Positions 34,059 through 44,599 of a stretch of 63,816 nt of DNA are shown in pieces. The notes under the pieces were generated by a model, which did not search any database, was not told the origin of the DNA, and saw only the letters and a program-made list of their open reading frames with translations. Every line of letters starts with the position of its first letter. Within the stretch, counting starts at the first letter, position 1. Both the position numbers and the translations under genes were made by a program. The DNA comes from JAHDBG01 sp963922685 (GTDB lineage Bacteria > Pseudomonadota > Gammaproteobacteria > Chromatiales > Chromatiaceae): NCBI GenBank assembly GCA_963922685.1, contig CAWUJM010000004.1, forward strand, positions 1-63,816. Direction: 5' to 3'.

Positions 34059-37000
34059 ATGCCTGAGATCAACACAAATCAGCCGGAACTGATTGAATTT
34101 GCGGTCGCCGGACAAACCCAGCAGGGACGCCAGCTGCCTGCGCTCAATACACGCTATACCGGCGTGGAAGAACGTGAGTGGCCGGACTGGTTAAACTATC
34201 TGTATCAGTTTTCGCCTTATATTCAGTTTTTTAACCACACAGGCGTCACCGCCGGCAACTGGCAGAATGCTATACCGGCACCTGAGCAGGTCAAAGCGCT
34301 GGAACAGGCACTGGTGACCGGCACATCTTTACCGGATGAACTCCGGGCACTGGTTGAGCGTCCTGATTTCAGTGCGATCCTGGCCTTTCTGCAGATGATG
34401 CAGTACCCACTGGAACAATACTGGCGTTTTACTGAACGGCATCAGCAATTTTATTATCAGGATATCTTATTATTCAGACCTGACCCACCGCAACCGGATA
34501 AAGGCCATCTGGTTCTGACCTTAGATGAGACCGAAACCAGTCTGACCCTGCCGGGAAACACGCAGTTTCTGGGTGGTGAGGATAGTGACGGGAACCCGTT
34601 GATCTATCAGACCACGGATGACCGTCTGCTGAATCAGGCACAGCTTGATCAGGTATACACTCTGACCCGCTATCCGGACAAAGAATTATTATTTCTGACA
34701 CATTGTATTGATGCTGAGACCGGCATCGCTATTCCGGATACAGGCCGCAGAACCTTTGGTGAACTTCGTTCAGTCACACCGGAGGATGACCTGCAATACT
34801 ATCCGGCGATTGGTTTTCGTCTGGCAACACCGGCTCTCTATCTGTCCGGCGGAACACGTACCCTCAGTCTGGTATTTCAGTTTGCTGAAGATCTGGATAG
34901 TGTATCCGCAGGGATGCTGGAACACTTAAGGACCATTATCCTTACGACCGAAGGTGAGCTGGAATTAAATCAGGAACAGACATGGTATCCGCCTGCAACC
35001 AGACAGATCAGATCAGAGATTATTCTGGACCCGCTGTTTCCCGGGATCGGCCTGGCTGATCCGGCAGACGCTACGGTACCCTATCTGGATTTTAAGGTAA
35101 ATGATCTGACCGGAGAAGATGACGAAGACGAGGTCAGAGCCGGGTTGATACAGGCATTCAACCGGATCAAGCTGAACCGGATCACGCTGGATATCTGTGT
35201 GGAAGATGCCACCGGCCTGATTGCCAGTAATGAAAATGGTGCGCTGGATACCGAAAAACCTTCAACCCCCTTCACGTATGAGCCTCGTATCACCACCGCG
35301 TATGAATTTACCCATCCGGAATTGTTAGTCAAACCGATTCAGACAGCGCAGCTGAATGTATTCTGGTTAGATCAACCGGTTAATCAGACTGCTTGGGATG
35401 CCCATTATGAACCCTACCTGCGCTACCGGCACCGGGATGATGAGAAGCCGCCATCTGACTATATCTGGGATCCGAATCAGGCTGAAGTTTATCATTCAGA
35501 TAAAAAAGACAAAGAGCCAGGACAACAACGGTTATTTACAGACCAGCCTGTACCGCTGACTAACAAGGCAGCACAACTACCGCCGCATCAGCTTGCATTT
35601 ATTACGACAGAACGTACTGCAACTGTGCCCTATGCGGAACTGACACCGGATGCTGCTATGGCACATGAGTGGCCGGTCTGGTTTACGCTGCGCCTGAGTC
35701 ATAATGATTTCGGTCATGCTGATTATGCCCAGGTCGTCCAGTATCAGGCCTATCTGGATCAGGTGCAGAAAGCGAATACGCTGGCCATGGATGATGGTGG
35801 TTCGAGCGATTCTGAACCCGTCATTGTGCAACCGCCCTATACCCCGTCTGCAGATAAAATCACCTTAAACTATACCAGTCAGGTCATTTTCACCACGCAG
35901 CCACAGACCACCACACAACAACATCAGTTATTTCATATCCAGCCTCTCGGACGACCTCAGGTGAATCAGCCGGATACGCTGAGGATGACCTTGTTGCCTG
36001 AATTCAGTCAGCTGGGTTATCTGTATCTCGGGTTGTCAGATTTCAGTACTCCGGGCCGATGTACCTTATATTTCCAATTGGATTCAGTTGACGGACGCAA
36101 TATTAACGATAACCCTAAGGTACGCTGGTCTTATCTGCAGGGCGACACATGGGAACCATTTGATAAAACCGGCAGCCAGGCGCGGATCATTGAAGATTCA
36201 ACGCTGCGCCTGCAGGATAGCGGACTCATCACGTTTGACCTGCCGGAAATTCAGACCCAACATTATATCGGGGATAACCGGTTATGGTTACGCTTCACCA
36301 TCAGTGAAGATTCAGTAACAGAAACAGGCAAACCAGCCAACTATTCCAGAATGCGTTTTATCGCTGCACAGGGGGTCTGTGTCGAATTAGTCGGGACAGA
36401 CATCGCGGCCAGTCATTATGATCAGCCGCTCCCGGCTGAGAGTATCACGGAACTGGTTGAGGCTGAACCCGGCATTGTCAGCATTGCACAGCCCTACCCT
36501 TCTTTTGCCGGCAAACCGGCTGAAGATAGTACAGTGTTGCCGATCCGGGCCAGTGAGCGCCTGCGGCATAAAAATCGTGCGCTGACGGCATGGGATTATG
36601 AACATCTGGTACTTGCTGCATTTCCTGAACTGTATCTCAGCCGCTGTTTCCGGAACGAGGATCAGGCCACCACCACACTACTGGTGGTTCCGATCAATCA
36701 CGATCCGGATATCCTGCAGCCGAAGGTGCCTTTATATCTCAAACAGAACATCACTGACTATGTCAAGACGATCAGTCCGAGCGGCCATGATATTCAGGTG
36801 ATTGATCCGGAATATATTGAGATACAGCTGAAGACCATCGTCAAGGTGGATGAAAATTATGATGGTGACAAGGTCCGGGTACAGGTCAGTGAAAAGATCA
36901 ATGAACACATGACACCCTGGAATCGCGGGGCTGATCAGTCCCGCCTGTTAAGTGACCAGATTAACCTGACTGAAATCGCTGAGGCGATTGAACGGCTGGA

Positions 37001-37187
37001 CCCGGTTCTGGGTGTTGCCAAGGTCGAGATACACGATCAATTTCCCGAAACTGCAGACGGCACACTGAATACCCGGCAGATCTTCGTCCCCGTGAAACAA
37101 CATGAGGTCGTACTGATGGATGCAGAAACTGACTATATTGAAGGGGTTGGGATCTGGGAGCTGGAATATAACTTTGTTGTCACCTGA
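34059..37187 (+). CDS. Large baseplate protein (Afp11-like, baseplate J type)
   Basis: About 1042 residues. The size, the position after gp25 and a C-terminal baseplate-J-like segment identify it as the main wedge component. That segment has RLRHKNRALTAWDYEHLVLAAFPELY, then VVPINHD, IKTIVKVDEN and SDQINLTEIAEAIERLDPVLGV. The middle holds beta domains found in Afp11/Pvc11 proteins. ATG 34059 is chosen over a GTG 12 bases upstream. The neighbours gp25 and Afp12 complete the wedge. Confidence 0.88.
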   Translation: MPEINTNQPELIEFAVAGQTQQGRQLPALNTRYTGVEEREWPDWLNYLYQFSPYIQFFNHTGVTAGNWQNAIPAPEQVKALEQALVTGTSLPDELRALVERPDFSAILAFLQMMQYPLEQYWRFTERHQQFYYQDILLFRPDPPQPDKGHLVLTLDETETSLTLPGNTQFLGGEDSDGNPLIYQTTDDRLLNQAQLDQVYTLTRYPDKELLFLTHCIDAETGIAIPDTGRRTFGELRSVTPEDDLQYYPAIGFRLATPALYLSGGTRTLSLVFQFAEDLDSVSAGMLEHLRTIILTTEGELELNQEQTWYPPATRQIRSEIILDPLFPGIGLADPADATVPYLDFKVNDLTGEDDEDEVRAGLIQAFNRIKLNRITLDICVEDATGLIASNENGALDTEKPSTPFTYEPRITTAYEFTHPELLVKPIQTAQLNVFWLDQPVNQTAWDAHYEPYLRYRHRDDEKPPSDYIWDPNQAEVYHSDKKDKEPGQQRLFTDQPVPLTNKAAQLPPHQLAFITTERTATVPYAELTPDAAMAHEWPVWFTLRLSHNDFGHADYAQVVQYQAYLDQVQKANTLAMDDGGSSDSEPVIVQPPYTPSADKITLNYTSQVIFTTQPQTTTQQHQLFHIQPLGRPQVNQPDTLRMTLLPEFSQLGYLYLGLSDFSTPGRCTLYFQLDSVDGRNINDNPKVRWSYLQGDTWEPFDKTGSQARIIEDSTLRLQDSGLITFDLPEIQTQHYIGDNRLWLRFTISEDSVTETGKPANYSRMRFIAAQGVCVELVGTDIAASHYDQPLPAESITELVEAEPGIVSIAQPYPSFAGKPAEDSTVLPIRASERLRHKNRALTAWDYEHLVLAAFPELYLSRCFRNEDQATTTLLVVPINHDPDILQPKVPLYLKQNITDYVKTISPSGHDIQVIDPEYIEIQLKTIVKVDENYDGDKVRVQVSEKINEHMTPWNRGADQSRLLSDQINLTEIAEAIERLDPVLGVAKVEIHDQFPETADGTLNTRQIFVPVKQHEVVLMDAETDYIEGVGIWELEYNFVVT

Positions 37188-37225
37188 ATCTTTATCTGCA
37201 GCACCATGTTACGGATAGCCTATAT

Positions 37226-39922
37226 ATGACACAGGTCGCCCAGCTTACCCAGACTGACCTTGAGACACAGGGGCAGAACAGCATCTGGCTGGTACAGGAT
37301 GCCCTGTCGAGTATCGCTGGCTATACTCAGGATAGCTGGAATGATCATCATTCCAGCGATCCGGGTATCACGATACTGGAAGCACTGGCCTGGAATATCG
37401 CTGAACTCAGTCGACGTCTGTCCCTGCCGGTACCGGATCTGCTGGCGACTGACCCGAACAATGATACTGAGAATGCGATCACGCCTTATTATCTTGGTAA
37501 GGATATCTTACCGGGTAATCCGGTCACTCAGGCAGACCACCGGCGGCATATGCTGGATATTCCGGGCATTCAGCAGGCCTGGTTACATCAGGATACCGCC
37601 ACCCAAGAAACCCACCTGTATATTGATCTGGACGAAAATCAACCGGATGCAGAATCTGATATCAGACAATTATGTGCTGAAGTACGGCAGCGATTTATTC
37701 GCGAACGTAACGTCAATCAGGATCTGGACAAGGTTGTTATCATTACCAAACATGATATCAGTATCAAACTCGAACTGATCTTAAACAAGGTAAATGATCT
37801 GATTACCACCCTGACGGATATTCTGCAGCGACTCCAGCTGGCGTTAGCCCCGGAAGTCAGCACACAGTCGATTGATGAACTGGTGCGTCAGGGTGTCAGT
37901 GGTGATCAGATACTGGATGGCCCCTGGCTGGAACAGGGCCTGATCACTGCAGAGGCGTTAGCTCAGGTTGGCAAACCAGACTGGATATACAGCTCACAAC
38001 TGCTGAATATCCTGTCTGATATTCCGGAGCTGACACAGGTTGCAGCAATAACACTGTCTGATCAGGATAACCAGACAGATGATCCCTGGCGTCTGAAGGT
38101 AAAAAAAGGCCACAGACCCAGGCTGAATATCAATGAAACTCTGAACAATCTGACTCTGAAGATAGAGGGACAGATTCACCCACTGACCGATGAAGATAAA
38201 CGCAAGATCAGAATAAGGCTTGCCACACAGGACACGATATCTGCTGAGACAGATGAAGCCAGTGTACTGACAGATTATCTGCAGACTAAATCACAACAGC
38301 TACACCATTATGGTTCTATTCAGCGTTTGTTTCCGACCCTGTATCAGGTTGCAGAATCACGCCTGAATCGTGAGATAGTGGCAGAAGATGCTGCGATTAT
38401 GCAACTGAAGGGCTATCTCACCCTGTTTGATCAGATCCTGGCAGATCAGTATGCCCAGCTGGATAATCTGAAGACCGCATTTGCCCTGCCACACAGCACA
38501 GCGATCGCTGAGATCGGGGCTTTTTATGACCGGATGCTGGCCAGCGAGTCATTCAGCCCGACCGACAGTGCCAGATTCTGGCGCACCGTCAGTCAGTTAC
38601 CAGTCACCCGCCGCAGTCAGCCGATCACAGACATTGCCGGACTGCAATATCTGCTGGGTGCGCATGATGCGCATTATCAGCAGGATGCGTTTCAGCCGAT
38701 TGCAGAACCGCCATTCCATGCCGGTCAGCTGGACCGGCTGCGCCGCAGTCTGAGCCACCTGCTGGCCCGGTTCGCAGAACAGACACCTGACACTAACCTG
38801 CTGCAATACAAACCGGTCATTCACAATTATGTTGCTGTCCTGCAGCCTGCATACGAAAAGTTTAAGGCCGCACACAGCCGGATCCACGACCTGCCGGAAA
38901 CAGTGTATGAAGATACAACAGAATTTGCCGATAAACTGGTCACCTTAAAAGAAATCAGCGATCTGGCACGCATCCTGAATAACTATCCGGATCTCAGCCG
39001 TTACCGGTGTGGTGGGTATAACTATCTGTTGCCACCCGGCGCGACGGCAGGCCGTACCGGACTGACTCAGCGCATTCTGACCTTTCTGGGCAGTACACCA
39101 CAACGTCAGATGCCGCTGGCAACCGGCAACCGTGAAGGGATCTATCTGCTGGAAGCCGGTCTGTTACGTCCGTTGCCGGGAACGGAAGACTGGGATACAG
39201 AACATCTGTATTTTGTGATTCCGGACTGGCCAACCCGGTTTGCGAATACACAGTTTCAGACCCTGCTGAAGGCACAGATCCGCCAACACAGCCCGGTACA
39301 CCAACAGACCTCGCTGATCCGGCTGGCACGACGCGAATTCAGTCTGTTTGAACGTCTGTACTATGCCTGGCTGAATGCACTGAATCAGCGCCCGCTGCAC
39401 ATAGAACGTGATCAGCAACCCCTGCCGGAACCTGCCGGAGCGGAAGTCCAGCTCAGACAGATCGCTGCGCACCTGCGCAACTTTATCCGGGCGCCAGCCA
39501 GACTGACGGACCAGATCTTACAAAGTCAGACCGAACTGGCATTACAGACTGAGATCAATACGCAACTGCCCGACACGGTGCAGTTAAGCGGATATGACGA
39601 TAACAAAGTTCAGCCCATACCCGACCAGCAACTGAGACAACTGCAGACAGACCTGAACCAGTTACTCAACACATACCAGGCAGAACTCAACGGCCTGACC
39701 ATGCCGGATCTGTTATTTGCGGTGAGCCATGAACAGATTGCCGCCATGGCAAATCCGGCTGCCATCGGAGAAGCATACATCAGCCAGAATTTTGTGATCG
39801 GCTATGCACCGCTGGATCGGTACCACCCGGGCTACCCGATCAGTACCGCGACTATTCATCCGCAGACACCAGACCAACCGACCTTCAGTATCGGCATTCA
39901 GACACCCCATCAGATACCATAA
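37226..39922 (+). CDS. Large baseplate protein (Afp12-like)
   Basis: An 898-residue protein. The N-terminus contains SWNDHHSSDPGITILEALAW, the typical opening of baseplate-J/gp6-like and Afp12 proteins, followed by DHRRHMLDIPGIQQAWL. The middle carries long helical segments (LQRLFPTLYQVAESR, LKGYLTLFDQILADQYAQL) and the end has YISQNFVIGYAPL. In Afp/PVC this protein pairs with Afp11 to form the wedge and offers the fibre attachment site, matching the fibre gene that follows after 17 bases. Confidence 0.87.
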   Translation: MTQVAQLTQTDLETQGQNSIWLVQDALSSIAGYTQDSWNDHHSSDPGITILEALAWNIAELSRRLSLPVPDLLATDPNNDTENAITPYYLGKDILPGNPVTQADHRRHMLDIPGIQQAWLHQDTATQETHLYIDLDENQPDAESDIRQLCAEVRQRFIRERNVNQDLDKVVIITKHDISIKLELILNKVNDLITTLTDILQRLQLALAPEVSTQSIDELVRQGVSGDQILDGPWLEQGLITAEALAQVGKPDWIYSSQLLNILSDIPELTQVAAITLSDQDNQTDDPWRLKVKKGHRPRLNINETLNNLTLKIEGQIHPLTDEDKRKIRIRLATQDTISAETDEASVLTDYLQTKSQQLHHYGSIQRLFPTLYQVAESRLNREIVAEDAAIMQLKGYLTLFDQILADQYAQLDNLKTAFALPHSTAIAEIGAFYDRMLASESFSPTDSARFWRTVSQLPVTRRSQPITDIAGLQYLLGAHDAHYQQDAFQPIAEPPFHAGQLDRLRRSLSHLLARFAEQTPDTNLLQYKPVIHNYVAVLQPAYEKFKAAHSRIHDLPETVYEDTTEFADKLVTLKEISDLARILNNYPDLSRYRCGGYNYLLPPGATAGRTGLTQRILTFLGSTPQRQMPLATGNREGIYLLEAGLLRPLPGTEDWDTEHLYFVIPDWPTRFANTQFQTLLKAQIRQHSPVHQQTSLIRLARREFSLFERLYYAWLNALNQRPLHIERDQQPLPEPAGAEVQLRQIAAHLRNFIRAPARLTDQILQSQTELALQTEINTQLPDTVQLSGYDDNKVQPIPDQQLRQLQTDLNQLLNTYQAELNGLTMPDLLFAVSHEQIAAMANPAAIGEAYISQNFVIGYAPLDRYHPGYPISTATIHPQTPDQPTFSIGIQTPHQIP

Positions 39923-39939
39923 CATCAGGAACCCAGCAC

Positions 39940-42900
39940 ATGACAACAAGACGTGACGATGATCGCAGCCGGTCAAAAACGCAGCGTGATACCCTCAAAA
40001 CAAACTTTGCTGACAATGCCCGTCCGACCGGATCCCAGTTTGCCGAATGGATTGATCAGAGCGTCATTCAGGGCGACGATGGTTTCACGATCACACCTGC
40101 CGGGGCAACCCTGGACAAACCGCTCGACATCAATGCCACCAGACAACCGGCACTGAACGTCAGCGGCCAGACCCGGCTGAACGACACACTGACCGTCACC
40201 GGCGATACCGAGGTACAGGGTGAGCTGACCGTCACCGGTGCTACCGGACTGCAGGATACGCTGACCGTCAGCCAGGCAACCACACTACAGAACACCCTCA
40301 GCGTCTCCGGCGATACTAAACTGAACGGTAAGCTGCACGTCACTGGCGACACCACTCAGGATGGCACACACACCAATACGGGTGGCATACGCACCCAGGG
40401 CAATCTGACCGCAGAACAGGCGACGCACCTGCAAGGACCAGTCAGTGTCGGAGCGATCGGAGAACATAACGCCCTGATGCATCTGGCGCATGACAGCGAT
40501 ATTGGTCAGGATGTGCTGAAGATCACCCCCTATACGGATGGCACCACCCCGCTGGTGGTGGATGCTGCCAGCAACCTCGGACTCGGACAAGCTAAACCGG
40601 TCAACCGGCTGGACGTACAGGGCAGCCAGTATATCGGTGCTGATGTACAGAAGGTCGAACCACTCCACAGCCTCGGTGTGCAGGAACGTCTGGGGGTCGG
40701 TACTCCGGCACCACAAAGTCGCCTGGATGTCCGCGGCAATGTGAATGAACTGGCCCTGACCGTGCGACAGAACGAAACTGCCCTGCTCAGTCTGGAAACC
40801 GGTTCGGACAATACCCAGGCCAGGCTCGGATTCAGTGGCCAAACGACCTTGCAGGGCGGGCTGGAAGTCGGCCAGGAAACCCGGCTGAAAAAAGCACTCA
40901 ACGTTACCGGTGCTACCGATCTGGCTGGTCAGCTGACCGTACAGAAAGACACGACACTGGAAAAAAATCTCACTGTCGCCGAATCTGCCATCCTGCAGGA
41001 CACCCTCGAGGTCGAGGGCAACGCCCGGCTGGAAAAAACTCTGGCAGTCACCGGTGACACGCAACTGGATGCGCAACTGACCGTACAGGGCGATGCCCAC
41101 ATCAAAGGCCAGGTACATACAGAAGGCAACCTGCAGGTTGACGGCACCAGCACCCTCGCCAATCAGGCCACAGCACAGGCCGGACTCACTGTCCGGCAGT
41201 CTGCACAACAGACCGGACATACGGCACTCAGGATTGAAGCCAGCGGGGCAACCAATCAGGCACTGGCCATCAGACATGATCAGACCCCGCACAACCTGAT
41301 CCTGGCCACAGCCGATAAGGTCGGCATACAGCAGGACACTCCTGCAGTCGGCCTGCATGTCGGCTGTGAAACCCGGATAGACCAGAATGCCACGATCCGG
41401 GGTGATCTGACCGTACAGACCGATGACCAGACGCCGCCTGGCCTGCAGGTCCAGGCCGGGCAGGTCGCGATCGGCAAGACCGTTGCCACCCCACCGGCTG
41501 CCATGCCTGCTGCAGGCAGTCCAGCCATGCCAGCACTGGATGTACAAGGTGACACACATATCGACGGTGCTGTGCAGCTCAGCGGCGACCAGATGATCGG
41601 CGGCGACCAGCAACTCAGCGGCAACAGCACGATTCATGGCGAAGCCCATATTCAGGGCCGTGCAACCGTCACCGGTGACATGCAGATCAACAACTGGGTC
41701 GAAATTCAGCCGGAACACATGACCCTGCAGACACACGGTGCTGAACCGATCCTGCACCTGAACCACGCCAGTCAGGCAGAACAGACCACCCAGCTGGCCG
41801 CCGGCAGCATCGGCATCAATGTCGCCCAGCCGACCCGGGCACTCGAAGTCACTGGCGACACCCGACTGACCGGACATCTTGAAGTCACTGATACCCTGAC
41901 AGCTGCAGCAGGACAGATCACTGCCCACCAGCCTGCCACGCATGAACAGGCAGTGACGATTCAGGACCACCTGGCTGTACATGCCGGCGTGCATATCAAC
42001 CAGCCGGACGTCACCGCACAACCGGTTGACCTGCACCTGCGCCAAAGCAGCACCGACAGCACCGCACTACGTATTACCCAACCCCGACACAACCAGCCTA
42101 GCCTGGTCGTGCGTGGTGACCGGGTCGGCATCAATACCGACCAGCCGGAACAGGCACTGCACGTCACCGGCAGCACCCGGCTGGACGACCAGCTGCAGGT
42201 CGGTGGTGCCACAGCACTGGACGACAACCTGACTGTCAGCGGAGCGACCCGGCTGGACAATACCCTGAATATAAAAGACCAGGTAACTGCTGAAGACAAT
42301 GTGACGATAGCGGATAACCTGGGCCTGACCACACATACCCCGGATGCCCGGGTACATATCGACAATGTGCAGGGCCAGCAACCGACCAGTCTGCGCATTG
42401 ATGAAGCAACGGCTGCGCCCACCCTGCTGGTCCGACAAAGCCGGGTTGGCCTGGGTACAGCCGATCCGCAGGCCACACTGGATGTTGCCGGCGATACCCG
42501 GATCCAGCAGAACCTGCAGGTCACGCAGGACATCAGCACCGATCAGGATCTGAGGGTTGCCGGACACACCAGGCTGCACAGCACCTTAGAAGTCGCACAT
42601 GGCACCCATCTGGACGGCGATCTGACCGTTCATTCGGATGTGCATATCAGCGAAAAGATGCGCGTGACCGAGCAGGTGATCCTCGGCATCAGCCCGACTG
42701 ATACCGAGGATGCGGCCAGCGTCAACCCGAGTGCCCAGCTGTACATCGACAACAGCCGCTACAAAGAGGCCCTGCACATCACCGGTACCAGCAGTGCGGG
42801 ACTCATCTATCGCGATGACAAACTGGGTATCGGCCGGGAGCAACCCGGCCAGGCTCTGGATGTTGCCGGCAATGTCCACCTCGACGGACACCTGACAGTG

Positions 42901-44475
42901 GGTGACAAGGCAGAGATTACCGGTAAGCTTGAAGTTAACAATACCGAGATTAAAGAAACCCTGACTGTCGGACGTAACACCCACCTGAAAAGTGATCTGA
43001 CCGTCGATCAAGACACCACTCTGAACAAAGGCCTGAAGGTTGTCGGTAAGGCCAAACTAAAACAAGGTCTGAAAGTTGTCGGTAAGGCCAAACTAAAACA
43101 AGGTCTGAAGGTTGAGGGCGAGACAACACTTATCGGCGACCTGCAGGTGCAGCAGGACACCAGCCTGAAAGGAGACCTGAACATCACGGGTCGTATACAG
43201 GCTGGTATCCAGACTGACGCCAGCCGGGCACACTACTATCTGCAGAGTCCGGGGGATGACACCACCCCGTTCATTCTGGACAAAAAAGGCCGCGATCCGG
43301 GCCAGCCCCTGTTACAGGTAAATGCGAACGGCCATATCGGCATCGGCACAGCCACCCCGCAGGCGACACTGGATGTGAATGGCAGCCTGTACGCGACCCG
43401 GCTCAACACCAGCAGCATCCAGGCAGACAATACCAAGGCCAGGCAACTGCAGGTCGGCACCAGCCAGACTGTAGTCGGCATAGATGCCGACCCGCATCTG
43501 GGTGCAGACCGGGGTCGCGATGACCTGCTGGCCACCCAGGCAGCCATCAAGGCGTATATCCACGAAGTCGCCTCACCGTTCGGCAACAGTCGACGCACCA
43601 TCACGGTCTGTTCGCAACACCAGTTTGACGAACAGTTCAATAACCCGGCTGATGCCACCATCCCTGCAGACACCACCATTATCCTGCTGCCGCCGGATCA
43701 TCAGGATGACCGGACCGCAGCCTATCACCTGAAACGAAGCGTGCGTCTGGAAAGCGGTGTCAGCATCATTGGCTTTAACCCGCAGACCACAACGATCCGG
43801 AAGCAGACGCCTGAAGCCCGCTTTGAACTGATCGGACGCTCAGACAATCCGGTACAGCACGTGACGCTGGACGGCTTTACTTATGACGGATGCAATCAGG
43901 TCAGCAACCAGAACGGTGCCGCCTTCTATCTGCAGCACGCCGGATACTGCACCCTGAACTGCCACATCAAAAACCACGTCACAGCATTGAACGGTGGTGC
44001 CCTGTATGCCGAACAGGAAGGTAGCCATTATACGGTCAGCCAGATAGAAGCCAGACATATCCACCATTGCAGTGCGCACCGCAACGGCGGGGCCGCGCAC
44101 GGCCTGAGCGAGTCAGTCATCCACGCCCATCACTGCACCGCTTATCAGGGTGGTGCAGTCGCCAGCTGTGCCACCAGTCAGGTCGAGGCCTACCATTGCA
44201 GTGCCAGCAGCGATGGTGGTGCCGCCAGCCATGCCGACCTGCTGCAACTGCTGGCCCGCTATTGCCAGGCCAAAAACGGTGGCGGTGGGGCCTACTACTG
44301 CAAAGACCTGCTGTGCACCGGACAGTGGTACGGCAACAATGCCACGATCGGCCCGAATGTCTATACAAATGACGACCGCAGCGACGCAGACCACAAACAA
44401 TATTACTGGAAGGCCGACTATCTGGGACAGCGACTTACCCAGGGTGCAGGCGAGTGGAATTACTGCAACACCTGA
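39940..44475 (+). CDS. Giant repeat tail fibre (Afp13-like) with beta-helix tip
   Basis: A 1511-residue fibre. Residues about 17-41 share the docking-like motif with the short fibre. The shaft (about 60-1190) mixes 12-residue beta repeats (L-x-V-x-G-x-T-x-L-x3) with about nine modules of the form GIGT-x2-P-x3-LDV-x-G, a motif common in phage fibres. The C-terminal ~320 residues form a different domain. It starts near RRTITVCSQHQFDEQF, then repeats NGGALYAE, NGGAAHGLS, QGGAVASCA, DGGAASHAD and GGGGAYYC with many Cys and His, as in a right-handed beta-helix tip. It is the probable receptor-binding fibre. A perfect 36-nt duplication adds one shaft repeat. Confidence 0.85.
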   Translation: MTTRRDDDRSRSKTQRDTLKTNFADNARPTGSQFAEWIDQSVIQGDDGFTITPAGATLDKPLDINATRQPALNVSGQTRLNDTLTVTGDTEVQGELTVTGATGLQDTLTVSQATTLQNTLSVSGDTKLNGKLHVTGDTTQDGTHTNTGGIRTQGNLTAEQATHLQGPVSVGAIGEHNALMHLAHDSDIGQDVLKITPYTDGTTPLVVDAASNLGLGQAKPVNRLDVQGSQYIGADVQKVEPLHSLGVQERLGVGTPAPQSRLDVRGNVNELALTVRQNETALLSLETGSDNTQARLGFSGQTTLQGGLEVGQETRLKKALNVTGATDLAGQLTVQKDTTLEKNLTVAESAILQDTLEVEGNARLEKTLAVTGDTQLDAQLTVQGDAHIKGQVHTEGNLQVDGTSTLANQATAQAGLTVRQSAQQTGHTALRIEASGATNQALAIRHDQTPHNLILATADKVGIQQDTPAVGLHVGCETRIDQNATIRGDLTVQTDDQTPPGLQVQAGQVAIGKTVATPPAAMPAAGSPAMPALDVQGDTHIDGAVQLSGDQMIGGDQQLSGNSTIHGEAHIQGRATVTGDMQINNWVEIQPEHMTLQTHGAEPILHLNHASQAEQTTQLAAGSIGINVAQPTRALEVTGDTRLTGHLEVTDTLTAAAGQITAHQPATHEQAVTIQDHLAVHAGVHINQPDVTAQPVDLHLRQSSTDSTALRITQPRHNQPSLVVRGDRVGINTDQPEQALHVTGSTRLDDQLQVGGATALDDNLTVSGATRLDNTLNIKDQVTAEDNVTIADNLGLTTHTPDARVHIDNVQGQQPTSLRIDEATAAPTLLVRQSRVGLGTADPQATLDVAGDTRIQQNLQVTQDISTDQDLRVAGHTRLHSTLEVAHGTHLDGDLTVHSDVHISEKMRVTEQVILGISPTDTEDAASVNPSAQLYIDNSRYKEALHITGTSSAGLIYRDDKLGIGREQPGQALDVAGNVHLDGHLTVGDKAEITGKLEVNNTEIKETLTVGRNTHLKSDLTVDQDTTLNKGLKVVGKAKLKQGLKVVGKAKLKQGLKVEGETTLIGDLQVQQDTSLKGDLNITGRIQAGIQTDASRAHYYLQSPGDDTTPFILDKKGRDPGQPLLQVNANGHIGIGTATPQATLDVNGSLYATRLNTSSIQADNTKARQLQVGTSQTVVGIDADPHLGADRGRDDLLATQAAIKAYIHEVASPFGNSRRTITVCSQHQFDEQFNNPADATIPADTTIILLPPDHQDDRTAAYHLKRSVRLESGVSIIGFNPQTTTIRKQTPEARFELIGRSDNPVQHVTLDGFTYDGCNQVSNQNGAAFYLQHAGYCTLNCHIKNHVTALNGGALYAEQEGSHYTVSQIEARHIHHCSAHRNGGAAHGLSESVIHAHHCTAYQGGAVASCATSQVEAYHCSASSDGGAASHADLLQLLARYCQAKNGGGGAYYCKDLLCTGQWYGNNATIGPNVYTNDDRSDADHKQYYWKADYLGQRLTQGAGEWNYCNT
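43030..43101 (+). repeat. Two tandem 36-nt units in the fibre shaft
   Basis: Two 36-base units, differing at two positions, each encode GLKVVGKAKLKQ. The length equals the 12-residue structural period, so the duplication preserves register. The low divergence suggests a recent event. Confidence 0.9.
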
Positions 44476-44488
44476 GTCAGGGCACGAC

Positions 44489-44508
44489 TGCGGCCATTCA
44501 TGGCCGCA
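44489..44508 (+). terminator. Hairpin after the fibre gene (possible terminator)
   Basis: TGCGGCCA/TGGCCGCA pair perfectly around TTCA, 13 bases after the fibre stop. There is no T-run, so termination would have to be Rho-assisted or the structure may only protect the 3' end. Confidence 0.5.
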
Positions 44509-44555
44509 GACACTCCCCGGAAAACAGCCCCGGGTCATGCCTTCTTCCACGCGTC

Positions 44556-44587
44556 ATTCTGCGCGCAGCGAAGCGCAGTCGCAGAAT
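44556..44587 (+). repeat. REP-like palindromic intergenic element
   Basis: ATTCTGCG and CGCAGAAT arms flank an inner GC-rich segment with GCGAAGCGC. The form resembles short palindromic repeats scattered between genes in many proteobacterial genomes. Only one copy is seen here. Confidence 0.5.
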
Positions 44588-44599
44588 CCATCTGAGGCG

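Noticed and set aside
40068..42045. Long open frames on the minus strand opposite the giant fibre
   Set aside because: Antisense shadows of a repetitive GC-rich gene; they have no starts with ribosome-binding sites and no domains.
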